Below are positions 45,606 through 59,488 of a stretch of DNA of 64,000 nt, piece by piece (positions within the stretch are counted from its first letter, which is position 1; every line of letters begins with the position of its first letter). The notes under the pieces were generated by a model. The model made no database searches, was not told the DNA's origin, and saw only the letters and a list, made by a program, of their open reading frames with translations. A program made the translations under genes and the position numbers. Origin of the DNA: Volvox africanus (taxonomy: Eukaryota; Chlorophyta; Chlorophyceae; Chlamydomonadales; Volvocaceae); assembly GCA_030268105.1 (NCBI GenBank), contig BSDZ01000004.1, positions 1,406,001-1,470,000 of the forward strand, given 5' to 3'.

Positions 45606-48600
45606 CCTCTGGCGGCCAAGCTTCGCTGGTAGTGCTTGCTACCGGAGGTGCCGCGGCGGCTAACTTAGGCATCGGGGAGATCCTGCCATGGGACCCACAC
45701 CTCACTGGGAAATCCCCAAACCCTGCTGAACCAATGCCAACGGGCGCTCTTACAGCACAGGCCTCAGGGCTGGCACTTTGCTACACGGGAGCTAGTCATT
45801 CCGCAGTGTCGCTGCCACCATGGGAGGTGAGGCGCCCCTGCACCGCTGCCGCCACCACCCACTGCCGGGATTACCAGCATCAAACTCACATCGGCTTCTC
45901 CCAATGTTCATCTTCGCAACTTTCTATGAACCGATTTAGGTGATGTGGGTTGACGTCGGCTAATATGGTATCCAGGTTCCCCAGAATTGAGGAAAGAAAA
46001 ATGTCGGTTTCCCACATCATCACATGTCCAACCTCCTAAAGTAAAGGTCGAAAACGTCTGCGAGAAACGTCGCCACTTCCTCCCAATCCTTGTCCTCTGA
46101 CATGACTTGCTTTCATACGGGTTATCGTGCTCTTCTCCGTCGACACCGCCCGCAGCCCCCCCCCTGCTGGAAAACTGTGACATCGAATTTGAGACCTATG
46201 GCAACCGGGGAAGAGGCCGATGATGGCACGAAGGGCACGTCGATGCCGCAGCTACAAAAACGAGATATCAACTTTATGCGAAGATGTCTGCTCCATAGCA
46301 GTGGCTCAATGACAACCACGGCTGCGTTGGGAACGGTTGCAGCATCTGATCTGCCTCCGCTAGGCTCAGAGCCATGGGCGAGGGTGCTGGGGGCGCTGCA
46401 ACGTGCGCTGCCCGCATCGGGCCCGGCACGCTGGCATGTTGTACTGCTGCCCCTGAGCTTACAGGATCGGCAAGTGGGGGCGCTACTTCTAGCCCTACCA
46501 GTCGACACTTCAGGAGGCCGCGGCGGTGACGGCGTTGGTGCTATCGTCAATTTGCATGATATAAATGGCGGCAGAAATGAAAATCGGAACCAGCAGGTGT
46601 CGGCTTTGCCGTCACCGTCTATGACAGGCGCAGGGGGAGTGCTCCGAAGGGGGCTACTACGACACGGGACATTGCTGGCGGCACTGGGACAGTGTGTGAC
46701 AGAATGTTGCTTGGCGCCCGTGATGCCGGCCATAGGGCAGGTACAAGGATCTCGCTGCTGGGCGTCAGAGGCCCCTGATGGCTTAGCCATGACACAATAC
46801 CTTATTTGATGCAAACCTGATTTATGTTGCTCCGATAGCGGTGTCGGTGACGTAGCTGGGCGCAGCACACGGGACCATGAGCAATGCGGGTCACACACAT
46901 ATGGAAACGATGTGTGGTGTTCATATGTAAGGCCTGATGTAGCACCAGGGACCATCCGCATATGCCCCGGCCCCCCTGCTGTCTGAGTCGTATGCCCCGC
47001 TTCGGCTCCCATGTGGCCTGTAATTCCCTGCTCGTAGGTCTGCACCAGTTGCGCGCTGTTGAACTCCTGCACCACCTTGCAGGAGCTGTCCACCTGCCTC
47101 ACGACCACACTGACCACCACCCTGACCTCTGAGCTACACGTAGAGTTAATGATACGGTTAGCGCTCCTGCCGTCCAAGGACGCTCCGCAGGGCTTGCTGT
47201 TCGAAGACGCCACGCGCATGCGCGGTGCAACCAGTACCGGCTGCACTGCAACCGCACCAACAGGTGCAAATGCACACGCAGCTTCGCCTCTGTCGCGTTC
47301 TGCCGCAGTCTCCTTCCTGGCGGTACACCGGGCATCGGGGCAGCAGCAGCAGCCGGCTTCCCCACGTGGCATGATACGGGGACCTATGGCGAGCGGGCCG
47401 GCTGGGTACAGCGCGCGAACGTGCGGAAGTGTCAGTATTCCGGCGTCGTGGGGCAGCGGGATCGGCGGAGGGACCCTCTCTTCTCGAGTGCCCTTGCTTC
47501 AAGCTGAGGCTGCTAGGTGGGTCCTCTTTCCTAGCCTCAGGGAAACCTTGAGGTGGGAGGCTACTTTCGTGAGGAGATGGGGCGCCTTGCGCTCATCTGC
47601 CGGCCGGCAAATGAGCGCCACCTCATCTTATGAGCGCCGGCGCCGGCCGGCGCTGTTACGCCGTTGGTATGTTTCCAGCTTTGGACGAAATTGTTTCCGA
47701 CCGTGAAGCAGAGGTCCGAATCCACCTGGGCGCACACGAACAGTGGCTTGCAGCAAGAGTTTCACTATTTGGAGTGGCGTTATGTCACATATGGCCATTT
47801 CGTTATATGCGGAAGCTCTATGTGACTTGGACTTCTTCGGGTGTTATTCGCCACATCAAGGCGTTATTTGATCTATTGAATTTGCTTCAAGTGAAGAATG
47901 CGGCAAAAATGGACAGTCGTGTTTGACGTGACCAGCGCGTACCGTTCCAAATTACTTTTACTCGAGGCTACGCGCCGGACAATGCGCTAACTCATACGAT
48001 TGTGACAGCGATTTCTAAGCAGGACGAGAGAAACGATGAATTCCCCGATATCTGTTCTACATGCCGCATTAGTTCTACGTACGCTATATGCATGTGTGCA
48101 TGCCGCTATCTGGAGCTTCGGCCTTTCTAATATTGTTGGACTGCGCCCCTTTGGGCGGGCGCTTGTGCACCACGCTAAGTGGGTCAGCCTGTGATTGCTG
48201 GATTTATGAGGTCGTTAATGTTGGGCGAAGTGGTGCGGCCCCGAAGGTTGTCGTATATGCGGTTCTTCCCTGTCGCAGATCTACGATGGAGAGCGGCGGG
48301 CCTGTGAATTCGGATGATGTCCTGTGCGCAGTCCCTCTGAACCACGGGTCAGTGTCTGTGGGTCAGGCGGCCACAACGATGCCTGGCTGGTCCTCTTCCA
48401 ACTCCATGAAGTGGAGTATTCCTGGCGCAATGGGCTGTGGGACCACTTCTGCCGGCGCCAGCCGCCGGGTGATATCTACGCCCCAATCGTCAAGCAGCCG
48501 GGGACAGGTTCGGGTGCGTTGCAATTGGGTTTCAGCTGAAGCCCCAAATTCAGCCTAACTGAGTGAACCTGTCGATGGGCTTACCTCTGAACTGTCATTC

Positions 48601-51600
48601 CGTTGGTTAATTCTTGACTGAGCTCTTGACTTTAGGAGCGTTACTATGGCTAGCAAGCGTGCAACTGTGGGTGAGGCCGCAGCTAGGCTCATGTGGGCTG
48701 TCGCGGCCCCGGCCCAGACATGACGTGTGGCGAGGAACACTCATAATTCATAACTATGAACCGTGTATTAGTGACCCAGTCACAATCTGAGGAAATCCGC
48801 TTTCCATTCAACCAGCTCTAATCGTCACAACGCGACTTGGACCCGATTTAACTGAACTCAGGACTTACAGCCTCCCGGTTTTCTGTGATAAATGCTGTCC
48901 GCAGGCATCTCCAATGAGCATGACGTCCACACTTGCCGCGGCGCTTCTGTCGGGGGCCGCCGCTGCAGCTGCCAAAGATGTTGCCAGCAGCAACGACACT
49001 GGTGCCGGCAGGATCAGCAATAATTATGCCAAGCTGCCATACGTGGACACTGGTGGCGGCAGCACCGCAACCGCTGCCGCAGGGGCGCCCTACACCGTAC
49101 GACTCATCGGCTCCGTGATTCCTAACGTCCATTTATATCTGCAGGATATGGAGCAACCTACCGCCGATGTGTTTACGGTGCTGCGCCGCCACGGAGCCAA
49201 CCCCGTATCAGCTTCCCTCGTCGCAATCGCGGCATGGTCGCCTGCACGTAGCAGCGGCGGCATGGGTGCAGGCGCGCACCGGGGGAGTTCCACAGATCCC
49301 GCCATAGAGGCGAAATTGTCGCCCCGCCAGCAGCTCGCCGACAGCATCTTTAGCAACGCTGGAATTGAAGGCGGCGCAGTCGGCGGCGGCACCACCAGCG
49401 TTGCATCCTGCACGGCCAGCACACAACTAGGGCCCTCGGACGGGTCGCTTGCGTCGAACGCCAACATCAGCCCACCGGCGTTTGTCATGTACCTTACCAG
49501 CGCGATGCCGCTGCCACCACAGCTGCTTGGTGCCGTGCGAGACCGGGCAATGGCCTTACTGGAGGTGTGTCTAGCGTTAAGGGTTTCCCCACCTCATCCA
49601 AGCTCATCCCGAATCTTCACCATGTTTGGGAATCCCTAGCATGTTGATCTCATTGCTACTATCAGTCACAATTTTCCATCTTCCTCTCATGCCCCCGTGC
49701 GAAGCGGCGAAGGGTACTATTGCGACACGGTCGACGGAGCCCCAATTTAAGTAGATATCACAGCCCTTGTGCGAACCTCTACTGCCGCGAAGAAAACGTA
49801 TTGGATGAAGCTAGTGTGGGGATCAAGAAGCGGCGTGGACAAACCACCGCCATCTCTAGACCGAGCCCTTCCACATACTCCGCATTCCATTTCCCTTGGC
49901 CTCTCCACGCGTCTTCAGATCCTACTGCCGGCAGCCGCTCGGGCGTTATCAAGCGCCGTCCAGGATGAATGGTCCTTCGTGTGCACGCACGTTGCTGGAG
50001 GGGGCTTGGCCACCGTCCCGAACGCTACGAGTGCAGTCGGCGAGATGCCGCGCTCGTGCAGCCTCGTGGCCGCGGACCGCGCCACTGGCAGCGGTCTGAC
50101 GGGTGAGGCGATTGGTTATGGAGATATCGTTGTAAGGGGTGAATCCCCACATCATATGCGCACATCTTACCAGTCCATTTGAAAAGTGGCGTGAGTCTAC
50201 GGCTGCCAAGGGAGACGGTTCGCAGCCGGGGGTTCCCACGTAGGGCACATATTGCAGTGCAATTTTCATCTGCTTGTTATTACATTTGCTTTCATTTAAT
50301 CCAAGCCAGGTGATTGGCTGCTGATTTCGCATTTAGCCTCGCCGCATTTATCTGTATTCGTTGTGCCCCTTGTGTGAACGAACGCGCAGGAACGATTACG
50401 ACCACCTTTCCGCCCTTTGGGGGAAATAGGGACTGTATCTCTGCATGTTCTGGATACCGGGTTTCATACCCGACCTCTCCCCTTGTCGCGTTGCTTCCAT
50501 TTGGGGTTGAAGATCATGGGCGGAATGCCGCGATTAAGGGTCCCACCGCGCGTGTCGACGCCCACACCGTTCATAAGATCGAAATTCGATCCGGGGAGGC
50601 GGCAGATCATTAGTCGGGTGGAATTTGCATGTGGCTTGATTTAGAAGCACCCAGACGGTCTGAATGCGAGTGATTTCACACGACATGCTCCTCCTTGTGC
50701 AAGGCATCATTCCCTTTTATAACTCCATTTGATGACGAGCAGAGTCTTATGCGCTTATACCCATTCTTTGACAGCCGGTTTAAGTATCGGCGTGCCCGAT
50801 CAGGGATAGCCCATTTATTCCATGCCCCACATCCTGCTTCCCCCGCTCAAAGGTGCAGCGCCTTCGCAAGGGGAGGCGGCGCACTTCGTGTCAGGCGGCA
50901 GAACACAAACGGGTGCGGCCTCTTCGGTACTGGGTCCAAGTCGCACGGGCCCAACCTCTGCCACGGCGGCAGCGGCGGCGGGCGGTACTGGCTCTCAAAC
51001 GATGCCCTCCGGTATTGCTGCCCTTGACACCTCACAACCGCTGCTGTCCTCCCGCTCTGCACACGGCATGCTGTCGTCAAGCCCAGCTGCACGTGTTACT
51101 GGTGGCGGCAGGACGTTGGCGGCAATTTCACCCGTCCGTACATGTGATGGAGACAGCCCCGGGGCTGGGGATTCGATGCTGCATCTGCTGCCATCGTCGC
51201 CTGCAAAGTCCGTTATCACGCGCGCGGCCACGCGCGAAGACGTTAGCAGCAGCAGCGCAAGGCGCGCATATGCGCCGCCGTCGACAGCAGCCCTGAAGAT
51301 GCCGGCCAGCGGCCGAGGCAACCAGCGACTTAGCGCCCCCGTTACCAGCGGCCTGCTGGGCTCACCGGCACACCCACGATCCCAGCTTGAGAGCTGCAAT
51401 CCATTAGAGACTTTCGCCTCGAGCTCTGGTCTCCTCGCGCTGGAAGAGGACGACGGCCCGGGTGAGGGGTCTGCAGGTGGCGAGAGCGGCGGCGATGGCA
51501 CAGGTGGTGGTGCCAACACACTGCTGCTTAACACTTTGCTATCTTATGGGGCCGATACCGCCAAAACCGCCCGGCAGGCCCAGCTGGATATTATGGTGTC

Positions 51601-54600
51601 GACCTACCACAACGTGCTGAGTAAGGCGCGGCATGAGGCCGGAGCACTAGGCGGGTGAGGCGCGGGGGTCATAGGGAGGAATCCTGGGAACCTGTTGGTG
51701 CTTAATTTTGGAGCGGATGGAGAGTTAGTTGAAGGGAGGATGAAGAGGCCTGGGAAGGGTCCACGAAGGTACCCCGGACTGCTGAATACTCCATGTCCTG
51801 AGAATACGCCCTTCCCTGGCCTTCACAAATTGACCATTGTCATTCAGTGCCCTCTCTGTCGATCTAGGGCCTTCATTCCTAGACTGACCGCACACGCTTG
51901 GTGCTGTACCGTGATACGGTTATGCCGTAACGTGTTAACGTGTTTGGATACGTACCGTCACGCCGCTCCCTTGGCTGGTCAGGCTCCATGCGGACGACGA
52001 TGTGCGCAATCTGCGCCTCATCAAGACTATCGGCATGGGTGGCTGCAGTGTGGTGCTCCTTGCACGATTGCACTCCATGCCAGTCGCCGTGAAAGTGATC
52101 CTGCCGCCAGCGGACGACAACGAAGAAGAGGAAAAAGAGAAAACGGGTGCCTCGGGCCAAGGCGGGCAGCTTGGGACGAGGGGAGGCAAGGTGTCAAGGG
52201 AACACGAGCAAGAGGATGATGAAGCTGACGTCGTGTTGCTGCCGCCTTCCGGATCACTACAATCATCACGATTCGAAGGCGCCGGGGCTACTAAGCCTGC
52301 GGCGGCATTTCCGGCTCTGGAAATGGTTAGCCGGGTACGCGATTCAGCGGTGGCACGGCAGGTGCAAATGCGGCTCTTGATGCGCGGGGCGCGGGAGCTT
52401 GCGGTTATGACCAGCATCAGCCACCCTAACATCGTCCAGGTACTTTTTGGAGGGACAGGTCCGCCTGCATGATGCGTAAGCGCCTTTTAACTGAGAAATT
52501 TCGTACTATTAAGAAGCTTTGCAAAGGGCTGACACGGGTTTAGAATTCAGGATCAATACCATCCGGGGCAATCTGGCAGCATGCGTGGGCAGAGGGGTAA
52601 TAGCAGAGAGGCCTATTAGGGCCACGGCAGCGAACCTATAAAAAATCGAGGTGTTGGCTTGGTCCGCAACATGAAAGGCAGGGCTGCTTCGTGTAAGCAC
52701 CTGCAAACATAGGGAAGTTTAGGAGGGTGGTAATAGCCAGAAGGCTTGAGTGCTTGGTGGAAGGGGGGGGGGGTGAGGGCGGGTGGGTGGGGGTATGCAT
52801 GGTGGAAACCTCAATTAAAACCCAGGGTCGCCACCATGTCCCTTGTGCACCTCTTCTGAAGTACACTTCTGCGCTGCAATTGCCGTCGGTTTCGAACCTT
52901 CACTGTCACACAGCCGCCAAGACGGCTATAGATAACGTGTGGTGTGCTTCATGCAGGTGTACTCGTACTGCACGCGCGTAGTGGTACAGGAGACGGCTTC
53001 AGGTCTCCCAAAGCTCGAGGTGTTGGAGGAGGAGACCGTTGGGGAAGGTAAGGCTCTTAACGTTGCGCTGCCGAATTGAGGTTGCGCTGCCATTATTGGG
53101 AGCCACCCTGCGCCAACACCTGGAAACCGCACAAGCTGTGATGTGGTGAGATGCGAAAGTCTGTGTTCAGTGAATTCTCAATAGTGTTTGCCTGCGTGAT
53201 TTCATGATACCCCCATTGTTGTCATGCCATGGCTAACGATTTGCCTGCTCCCGCTTCCGCCCTTCCGCCCCGCTTCTTCTACCATTATACCTTCCACGAA
53301 GATCCGATCTGTACGGCGCTCATCATGGTGGGTATGTACATGTATCCCCGAAGACAGTGTTTGTGGCATCTTACTAGATGAGGGCTCTGAAGAGGCTGCG
53401 GGGCTGAGAGGCTTAGAAACCTCTGCAGCCGCTTCCCAGGTATCCTACACCATTGGCAATCCATTTTCCTTCCTTCCTGTGCTGCATACACTCCATCCCT
53501 CTGTTTCATGCGTTCTTTGGTAGTTGGGATCCGGACATGCAGTGGGACCGCTCAAATGATGGCGTATCCATCACACGTAGTGATACGCAGCCCCACATGG
53601 ACTCGCCTGTGAGCCCCGCTCCTCACGACCGTTGCTCTCACGCTGAGTTGAGACTCTCAATGCCTGTCGCATTGCAACCATCCGCTGGACGGCCGTACGT
53701 TGCACCACAGGAATACTGCGACATGGGCTCGCTGGCGGATGCCATTGACTCAGGAGCCTTTGCCCGCGCTACCAGATACGCCGCCGCCGCGCTGCACGGT
53801 CTCGGCATATCCCGCGCAGCTCCGCCTACGTCAGTGGGTCAGACCGACCGTAAGGCGCTGGGGGGCTTCGTGGCGATCACTGGCGGCTCAGGGTTTCGGA
53901 GCGGCTCTATTGTGCGCGCTGCCCCCACTGTGTCAATGGAGGCAGCGGCGATGGCGGGAACGCCGTCCATGAGGGCCATTTACCTGACGCTGCTAGAGGT
54001 GGCTCTGGCACTGAGGCATCTGCACTCTCTAAGCCTGGTGCATTCGGATGTGAGCACAGTGGGACTAACTAGTATAGCTGAGGTTCACACCGGTCCGGGG
54101 ATGATGGTGGGTCAAGCGTGTTCAACCAAGAAGGGGGTAGGTTGTGCAAGCGTCCCTGCAACCTGGCGCCGCTATGTTGTGCTAAGTTTATAACAGACTC
54201 CTGTCAAAAGCTGCCCACCTTCCGCCTTCAAACTTCATGCCGTTGCTTCTCCATGAAATACGAATCGCGGGAGAGGCATGTTCCATCATATTGTGACCCT
54301 CATGGGCGAAATCCCCAATCCGGGAGCCGTGCGCGATAATGGGTGCACAATGTTTTCTCCCCTTACCTTGAGGACTCTTCGCCTTTCATTGACTCCCATT
54401 CCTGGCCCCCCCGGATCCTTCCCTGGGTCTCTAGGTCAAGCCCGCAAATGTGCTGCTGCGCTCCTCAGCCACTGACCCACGGGGCTTCACGGCCAAGCTT
54501 ACGGATTTCGGTAAGGGTTGCGCCGGGTGGAGGGGATCAGGGTAAGAAAGGAGGGAACGGGGGAGGAGGGGAATAGTTGGTAGGACGGGAAGAGGGGGTC

Positions 54601-57321
54601 TCCGCGTGCCGAGATCTGAGAATCTCTGTAATCTCAAAAACCGAAAGAAATGCATGGTCAAGAAATGCATGGTAGATACTCAGCAAGATCGCTGTGACAT
54701 CGCACATTCACAGTTTAAGTGCTCAGCCTCCCAGCCTGATTTGTCCATGAGGCATCTGCACGCTTGCTGTGTGAGATACGAACACGACCAACAAACGCTG
54801 CCGCAGGGGGCTGCTGCTGCTCCTGACTTGTGTGACTTCTATAACCATGACTTCTATAACCATCGGGGCGCGTCTTAACCATTCTGTTGTCGCTGGGTCC
54901 TGGACAGGCTTTGTAAACCTAATCGAGCAGCGGCAGAGCGACTGTGGGTTGCTGATGGAGGCCTCAACCCTCAATAGTAGCAGATCGGGTGATCGCGCAG
55001 GACGGCAGAGCATCAAGTTCGCAGAGCCCGTGGGGACGGTGAGTTGAGTGCATGGGCCTGCAGGATGATGGGGAACCTCATTCGCCTCACCCCTACAGAA
55101 ACAGGAACCCTAAACCCTGAAACCGCTTTAATGTTGCTAAAGCGGCAACTAACTCTCTTGCTTTTATGTGTTTCGGATCTGTTTTCCTTTCCTAATGGTC
55201 ACACTTTCCTCCGTAGAGGCCAAATCACCACTGAATTCCGCTGCTGCTATTGCTGTTGTTTCCGTCTGAATCTGAATCATATAATATTCCCGTTCCCAAC
55301 CCTGCAACCCTGTCCTCTTGGAGGTTCAGGTGACTCACATGGCTCCGGAGCTGTTCATTCAAGGTATGATGGAAGCCACTACGCGTGAGCATCCACCTGT
55401 GCATACCAGTGCATCTACCTGTGCCGAAGTTGCCGAGCCAGTTGGTCTGTCCTGGAGCATCACCAACTGCAGCCGGTTGAGCAGCAGGTCCTTCACACTA
55501 TGCAGCATGTTATACACATCATCATCGCTGCACTGCCCAATCCTACCACATCAAAGCCATGTACCTTTATCCTTGCAATAACATATCCATCGCACCGCAG
55601 CACTTGGCCCGCATCTCCACACACACCCCGCCGATGCTTCCTGTAGCTAACCCCTACGCACATGCCCCTACCCGTGTAGGATATCCCGTGGACTCCAGCA
55701 TCGATATCTATGCGTTTGGGATCCTCATGTGGGTTTCGGAGTTGCCCCGTGACGTTCGCCAGGCTTGCGGCGTAGGGAGTCAAATGGCTGAAGGTTTTAT
55801 AAGGGCAGTAGGGTATACAATATATAACACCACGACAACAACAACCACACCAAAACCCACCACAACAACCATCACCACCATCGCTACCATCACACTGCAG
55901 CCCCTGGCGCTGCTGCCGCCGCCATCACCACCGCCGCCACCACCGCCACTATCACCACCACCATCGCCACCATCGCCACCTCTGTGGCCACCATTGCGAT
56001 CACCGCCAGAACCCGTAATCACTCACTTGCATCCGGCAGTACTTGGTTAGACGTATCATAACCAGTACAGTGCCACACCACCTGGGTCGTGGCCCTCCCT
56101 TCTATCAGCCTCCCGTGCGCCTACTCGAAATCCTGTATTGTGAACGTGTACCCGGATCTAATAAGGGACAACTCGTGTCCCTTCGCCTTAGGTGGCGACC
56201 TCAAGCCTTGGTGGCGATCCAACTCCCTGTCCCTTTATCATCATCCCTTTCAATTTTTCAATAGGTGGGAGCTGAGCACCGGCAGAGCACCGTATCCAGA
56301 GTATGCGGAGAAGCAGTTTCTGGTAGGTGTTGAGGAGGGACGAGGTGAGCGGTACGCAGGCTGTGGGGCGGCGAGGAGGACGGTCTTTAGGGTGTGCATG
56401 TGTGTATGCTCGTCGCTATCAGCGTGATGCGAGTACGTAGGTATAGGGGCATGCGTATCGGGAGGTAGAAGGGACGGCTGGGTTCCGGCGCGCCAAGGAC
56501 AGAGAGGGACAGAGGTTAGAAACGGCTTCGGCACAGAAAAGCCCGTCCATGTCGCCCCCCGACCCCCACCTTGCGACATACTGCGTGCGCAAAACTCGTT
56601 CCACAGGAGGTGCCGTTCAAAGTCGTGAAGGAGGGCCTCCGGCCACGCTTCCCTTCTGATACACCGCTTCATTACAAGTGCGTTCCAGAAGGGGTCGAGG
56701 ACGAGTCCTTGGGGCTCACGGCCATGAAGCCCGGGGACTCCTAACAGGGTGACAGGGTGACAGAGAACGAGAATGGGAGTTTAGGGTGCGGCTGTAAGCG
56801 CGCAGTGGCTGTTCAGGAGCAAGGGAACCCTACGTCAATTCCGTGCGTGTGGAGTGTCAGGCGGCGGCGGGAAGGCGGCACGGGAGGGAAGGCTTAGGGA
56901 TTCGGCAAGGTCTCCAGGCTGGTGGGGACATGGGCGAGGTACCTCCGCGAGACAATTTCGCAGAGCCTATCAGTGCCTCAGGCGCTCACCTGCCCCTCAC
57001 TGCATCCGACCATCTGCCACACCGTGCCTATCAACATGCATACCCCAGTCCCGTGCACTTAGTGACATCATCGCCTCCGCGCACATCATAAAGGTGCATT
57101 CCCCTGGTTGCCGTGGCCGGCCCCGTTTCCCCTCCCACAACACCACTTTCTCCAGGCTGCTAGCTCAGGAGTGCTGGACAGCGCAACCCGTTCGCCGCCC
57201 CACAGCTGCCTCACTGGTGTCTCGTCTTCAGCGGCTGTTGGACCTCAGCTGCGGCTTCAACACGGACCGCAAACAAAACGATGTCAGGGTCTCCGCCGGC
57301 GGAGGCGGCGGGGTCATTTAA
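45606..57321 (+). CDS. Protein kinase with long N-terminal regulatory region (TKL/MAPKKK-like)
   Basis: Proposed exons: about 45606-45826, 46156-46740, 47038-47516, 48279-48507 (weak), 48905-49564, 49919-50102, 50853-51654, 51983-52439, 52957-53047, 53302-53327, 53711-54049, 54435-54510, 54908-55038, 55330-55363, 55680-55728, 56265-56322, 56607-56677, 57156-57321. Those from 46156 on sum to 1478 residues in phase. The kinase domain starts in the 51983 exon: IGMGGCSVVLLAR, VAVKV (ATP Lys), ARELAVM (helix C Glu), then EYCDMGSLADAI, LVHSDVKPANVLL, LTDFG, MAPELF, DIYAFGILMWEL and CWTAQPVRRPTA. The catalytic loop has HSD for HRD; Asp, Lys and Asn remain. An acidic insert of about 95 residues separates Lys and Glu, and a second insert of about 75 precedes the catalytic loop. 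The N-terminal part has Ala/Gly/Ser-rich stretches and perhaps GAF-like segments. The true start is unresolved. Confidence 0.8.
47589..47618. repeat. 30-base near-perfect palindrome
   Basis: GCGCTCAT, then CTGCCGGCCGGCAA, then ATGAGCGC: the two halves pair except for one opposed position on each side. A second GC-rich palindrome (GCGCCGGCGCCGGCCGGCGC) follows at about 47635-47654, and ATGAGCGCC occurs next to both. They lie in the intron after the proposed exon 47038-47516. Confidence 0.85.
55825..56015 (+). repeat. (CCA/ACC/CCG)n trinucleotide tract in a kinase intron
   Basis: A long series of triplets mainly CCA, ACC, ATC and CCG between the kinase exons 55680-55728 and 56265-56322. It stays open as Thr- and Pro-rich peptide in one frame but breaks the kinase domain, so it is intronic. 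Confidence 0.85.
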
Positions 57322-59488
57322 CGGGCGGTTACTGCTACTGCAAGTATCAGCCCTTATGGCGCAGTTGATTCCGATGTCCCCTGGCGCACCCTTCATGATG
57401 CAAGTGGATGAGCCTGGCAACTAGCGTAATGATTAATGGGGCAGGGTTTAATCCCGGGGAGAAGAGGCGCCCACGATCAGGTACAGCTCCTTATATTATG
57501 TGTAGTATATTATGTGCGGGTAAGTTTTTCAAGCGTTTGGGTGGTGGTCGTTACACAGCGCCGTTGTCTGCTGCGCATTTTGCAGCTTGCATAGGTTTGT
57601 CGGCATTTCGTGTGGACTGTACCCGGGAGGGTATTCATGCGGAGCACGCGGAGTAGTACTGGTGATGCGTTTGCCATCTCATTTGTTGAGGATCATAGTT
57701 GAGCGGGATGTTCGCGTGGGTCTTCTAAGACTAGTATGCATCATTTCGGGCAGCACCTGAGTCGACTCCGCGGAGGCAGCAGCCTGTGCGACTACGCTAT
57801 CGGGTGCTGAATCTGTCTTTTCGTCTGTCAAGATATGTATTTTTGGCGGGCCGCGCGTGGAGAGGTAGGCATTCGCGGGGCAGCGCTTACTACGTGAATA
57901 CAGTACACCTACTCAACGTGCAAGCTGTGTGAAGAGAATTATCTTATACGACATTAACGGTTGTTCACCTTGGTCTGTTTGGCAGGCTGTGAGAAGAGAA
58001 TTGGTTCTGGCAAGTTGAGGTCGCTGAATAGGGGCGAGATGAGCATCAGGGGATAAGGTTGCACTACTACGTCACTGTTAACCTAATGGGAGAAGACAGA
58101 GGTCCCATTTATTTCTTTCCTTTCCCTGGTCCTCACCTCACATGAGGGCGAGGGTAGTGCGGGGTGGGGGGTCCCGAAGTGCTCTTGCAGCAACTCTGTC
58201 GCACCTAGGTCCCCCTCGGGTGACATGCTCGATCGTTATCATGAAAGGGGCTGTGGTGCCGACTTGCCGCTCGAAGGAGGGGATTAAGTGTATGAGTGGG
58301 TATTTGGGATAATACAGCTTAAGGGGAACTTCTGCATCATCATCAATTGATGTTTTCAAGAGTGCAACGGGCAGTGAGGGTCCTTTCACGCGGCCTGGCT
58401 GGAAAAGTGCGTGTGTGTGTGTATGTGTATGTGTATGCGTGCAGATACGAGGTTGTAGATGAGATATTTTGTGTGTATGCGGAGCACTCCTCACTTGACC
58501 AATTATTAATCTTAGCCAGAGTCTTAGCCAGGGTATGCCAATCCGTGCTTTTTTGTTGGCTGCGCTGTATTCGATCCATGAGCTGTGTGCAGTAGACGAC
58601 CAAGTCACCACGTCGCTTTGCCTTGTGAACGTGCGTGATGAGTAGGTTAATCGGAGGGTCATGTTCCCAAGCCCAAAGAAACGACGAAGAACGATGAGGC
58701 CGACGGTTTCATGCCCTTGCCGCATTTGCCTGAGTGTACCAGCCGCACGCGTAAGGGTTTGATGAGGGCTCCTCAGACGTCGTGGTTATCGTGGTGTAAT
58801 CGTGTCGGCTGTCGCCCCCGAGTTCAAGGACTCGCAAGGAGAGGCGAAATGTGGCGAGGAAGAGGCACACCAACGCGGCGTGGAAAGAATAGATGTATTA
58901 TAATCGTTTTGGCTTTTATGAATGCGTCGTTGCGAAGTGAATGCGTAAGGAGGGAAGGAAGCGGAGTGTGCAGGTCCCTGAGGGGGTCATGAGCGTGTGC
59001 AGAAGAGAGCGCCGGATTGCTCCGCAGGTTGGGCCGGATGCTGTTCATAACACATGAAGATTGGTACACTTTCGCCCTTGCTCAAGTGCACAATGAGCCC
59101 AAATAAACACAAAACTCGTCGAAGTACTCTCTGGGCAGGGATGAAATCAACCTGCTGTTGCTGTATCTTTTTGAAGCTAATGTGAGCATATGCCCACGAT
59201 GACGACTGACCCGAACCTTCAGCCCTTCTCCTATGGTGGGGTGGGTTGCTTGCTGCCTGTGCTGCCTAGAGGGAGGAATAATGGAATAGGCCCAGCACGG
59301 CTGGTAAGGATATCACCATAGTAGAGATGATTTCATACGCAATTTTTATGACGCAGGACGGCTTTGTTGAATTGGCCCTTGCAAAAGATATATATGTCGT
59401 GGAGAGATGCTGAGGGATGAGCTCAACGGTGATGGGCCAGCCCATATCCCGTACCGCCGACCTGCCATGCTGTCACAGACATCACAGG
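57322..59488. other. Region downstream of the kinase, no firm gene
   Basis: It begins with the kinase 3' UTR. On the minus strand a frame between 58138 and about 58370 has a protein-like stretch (LYYPKYPLIHLIPSFERQVG) next to a GT/CA microsatellite at 58405-58445. It could be an exon of an unrecognised gene, but no partner exon was found. Confidence 0.35.

Noticed and set aside
55800..56050. Thr/Pro-rich coding sequence of 163 codons
   Set aside because: It is a trinucleotide repeat between two kinase exons and would interrupt the domain between conserved segments that join in phase without it.
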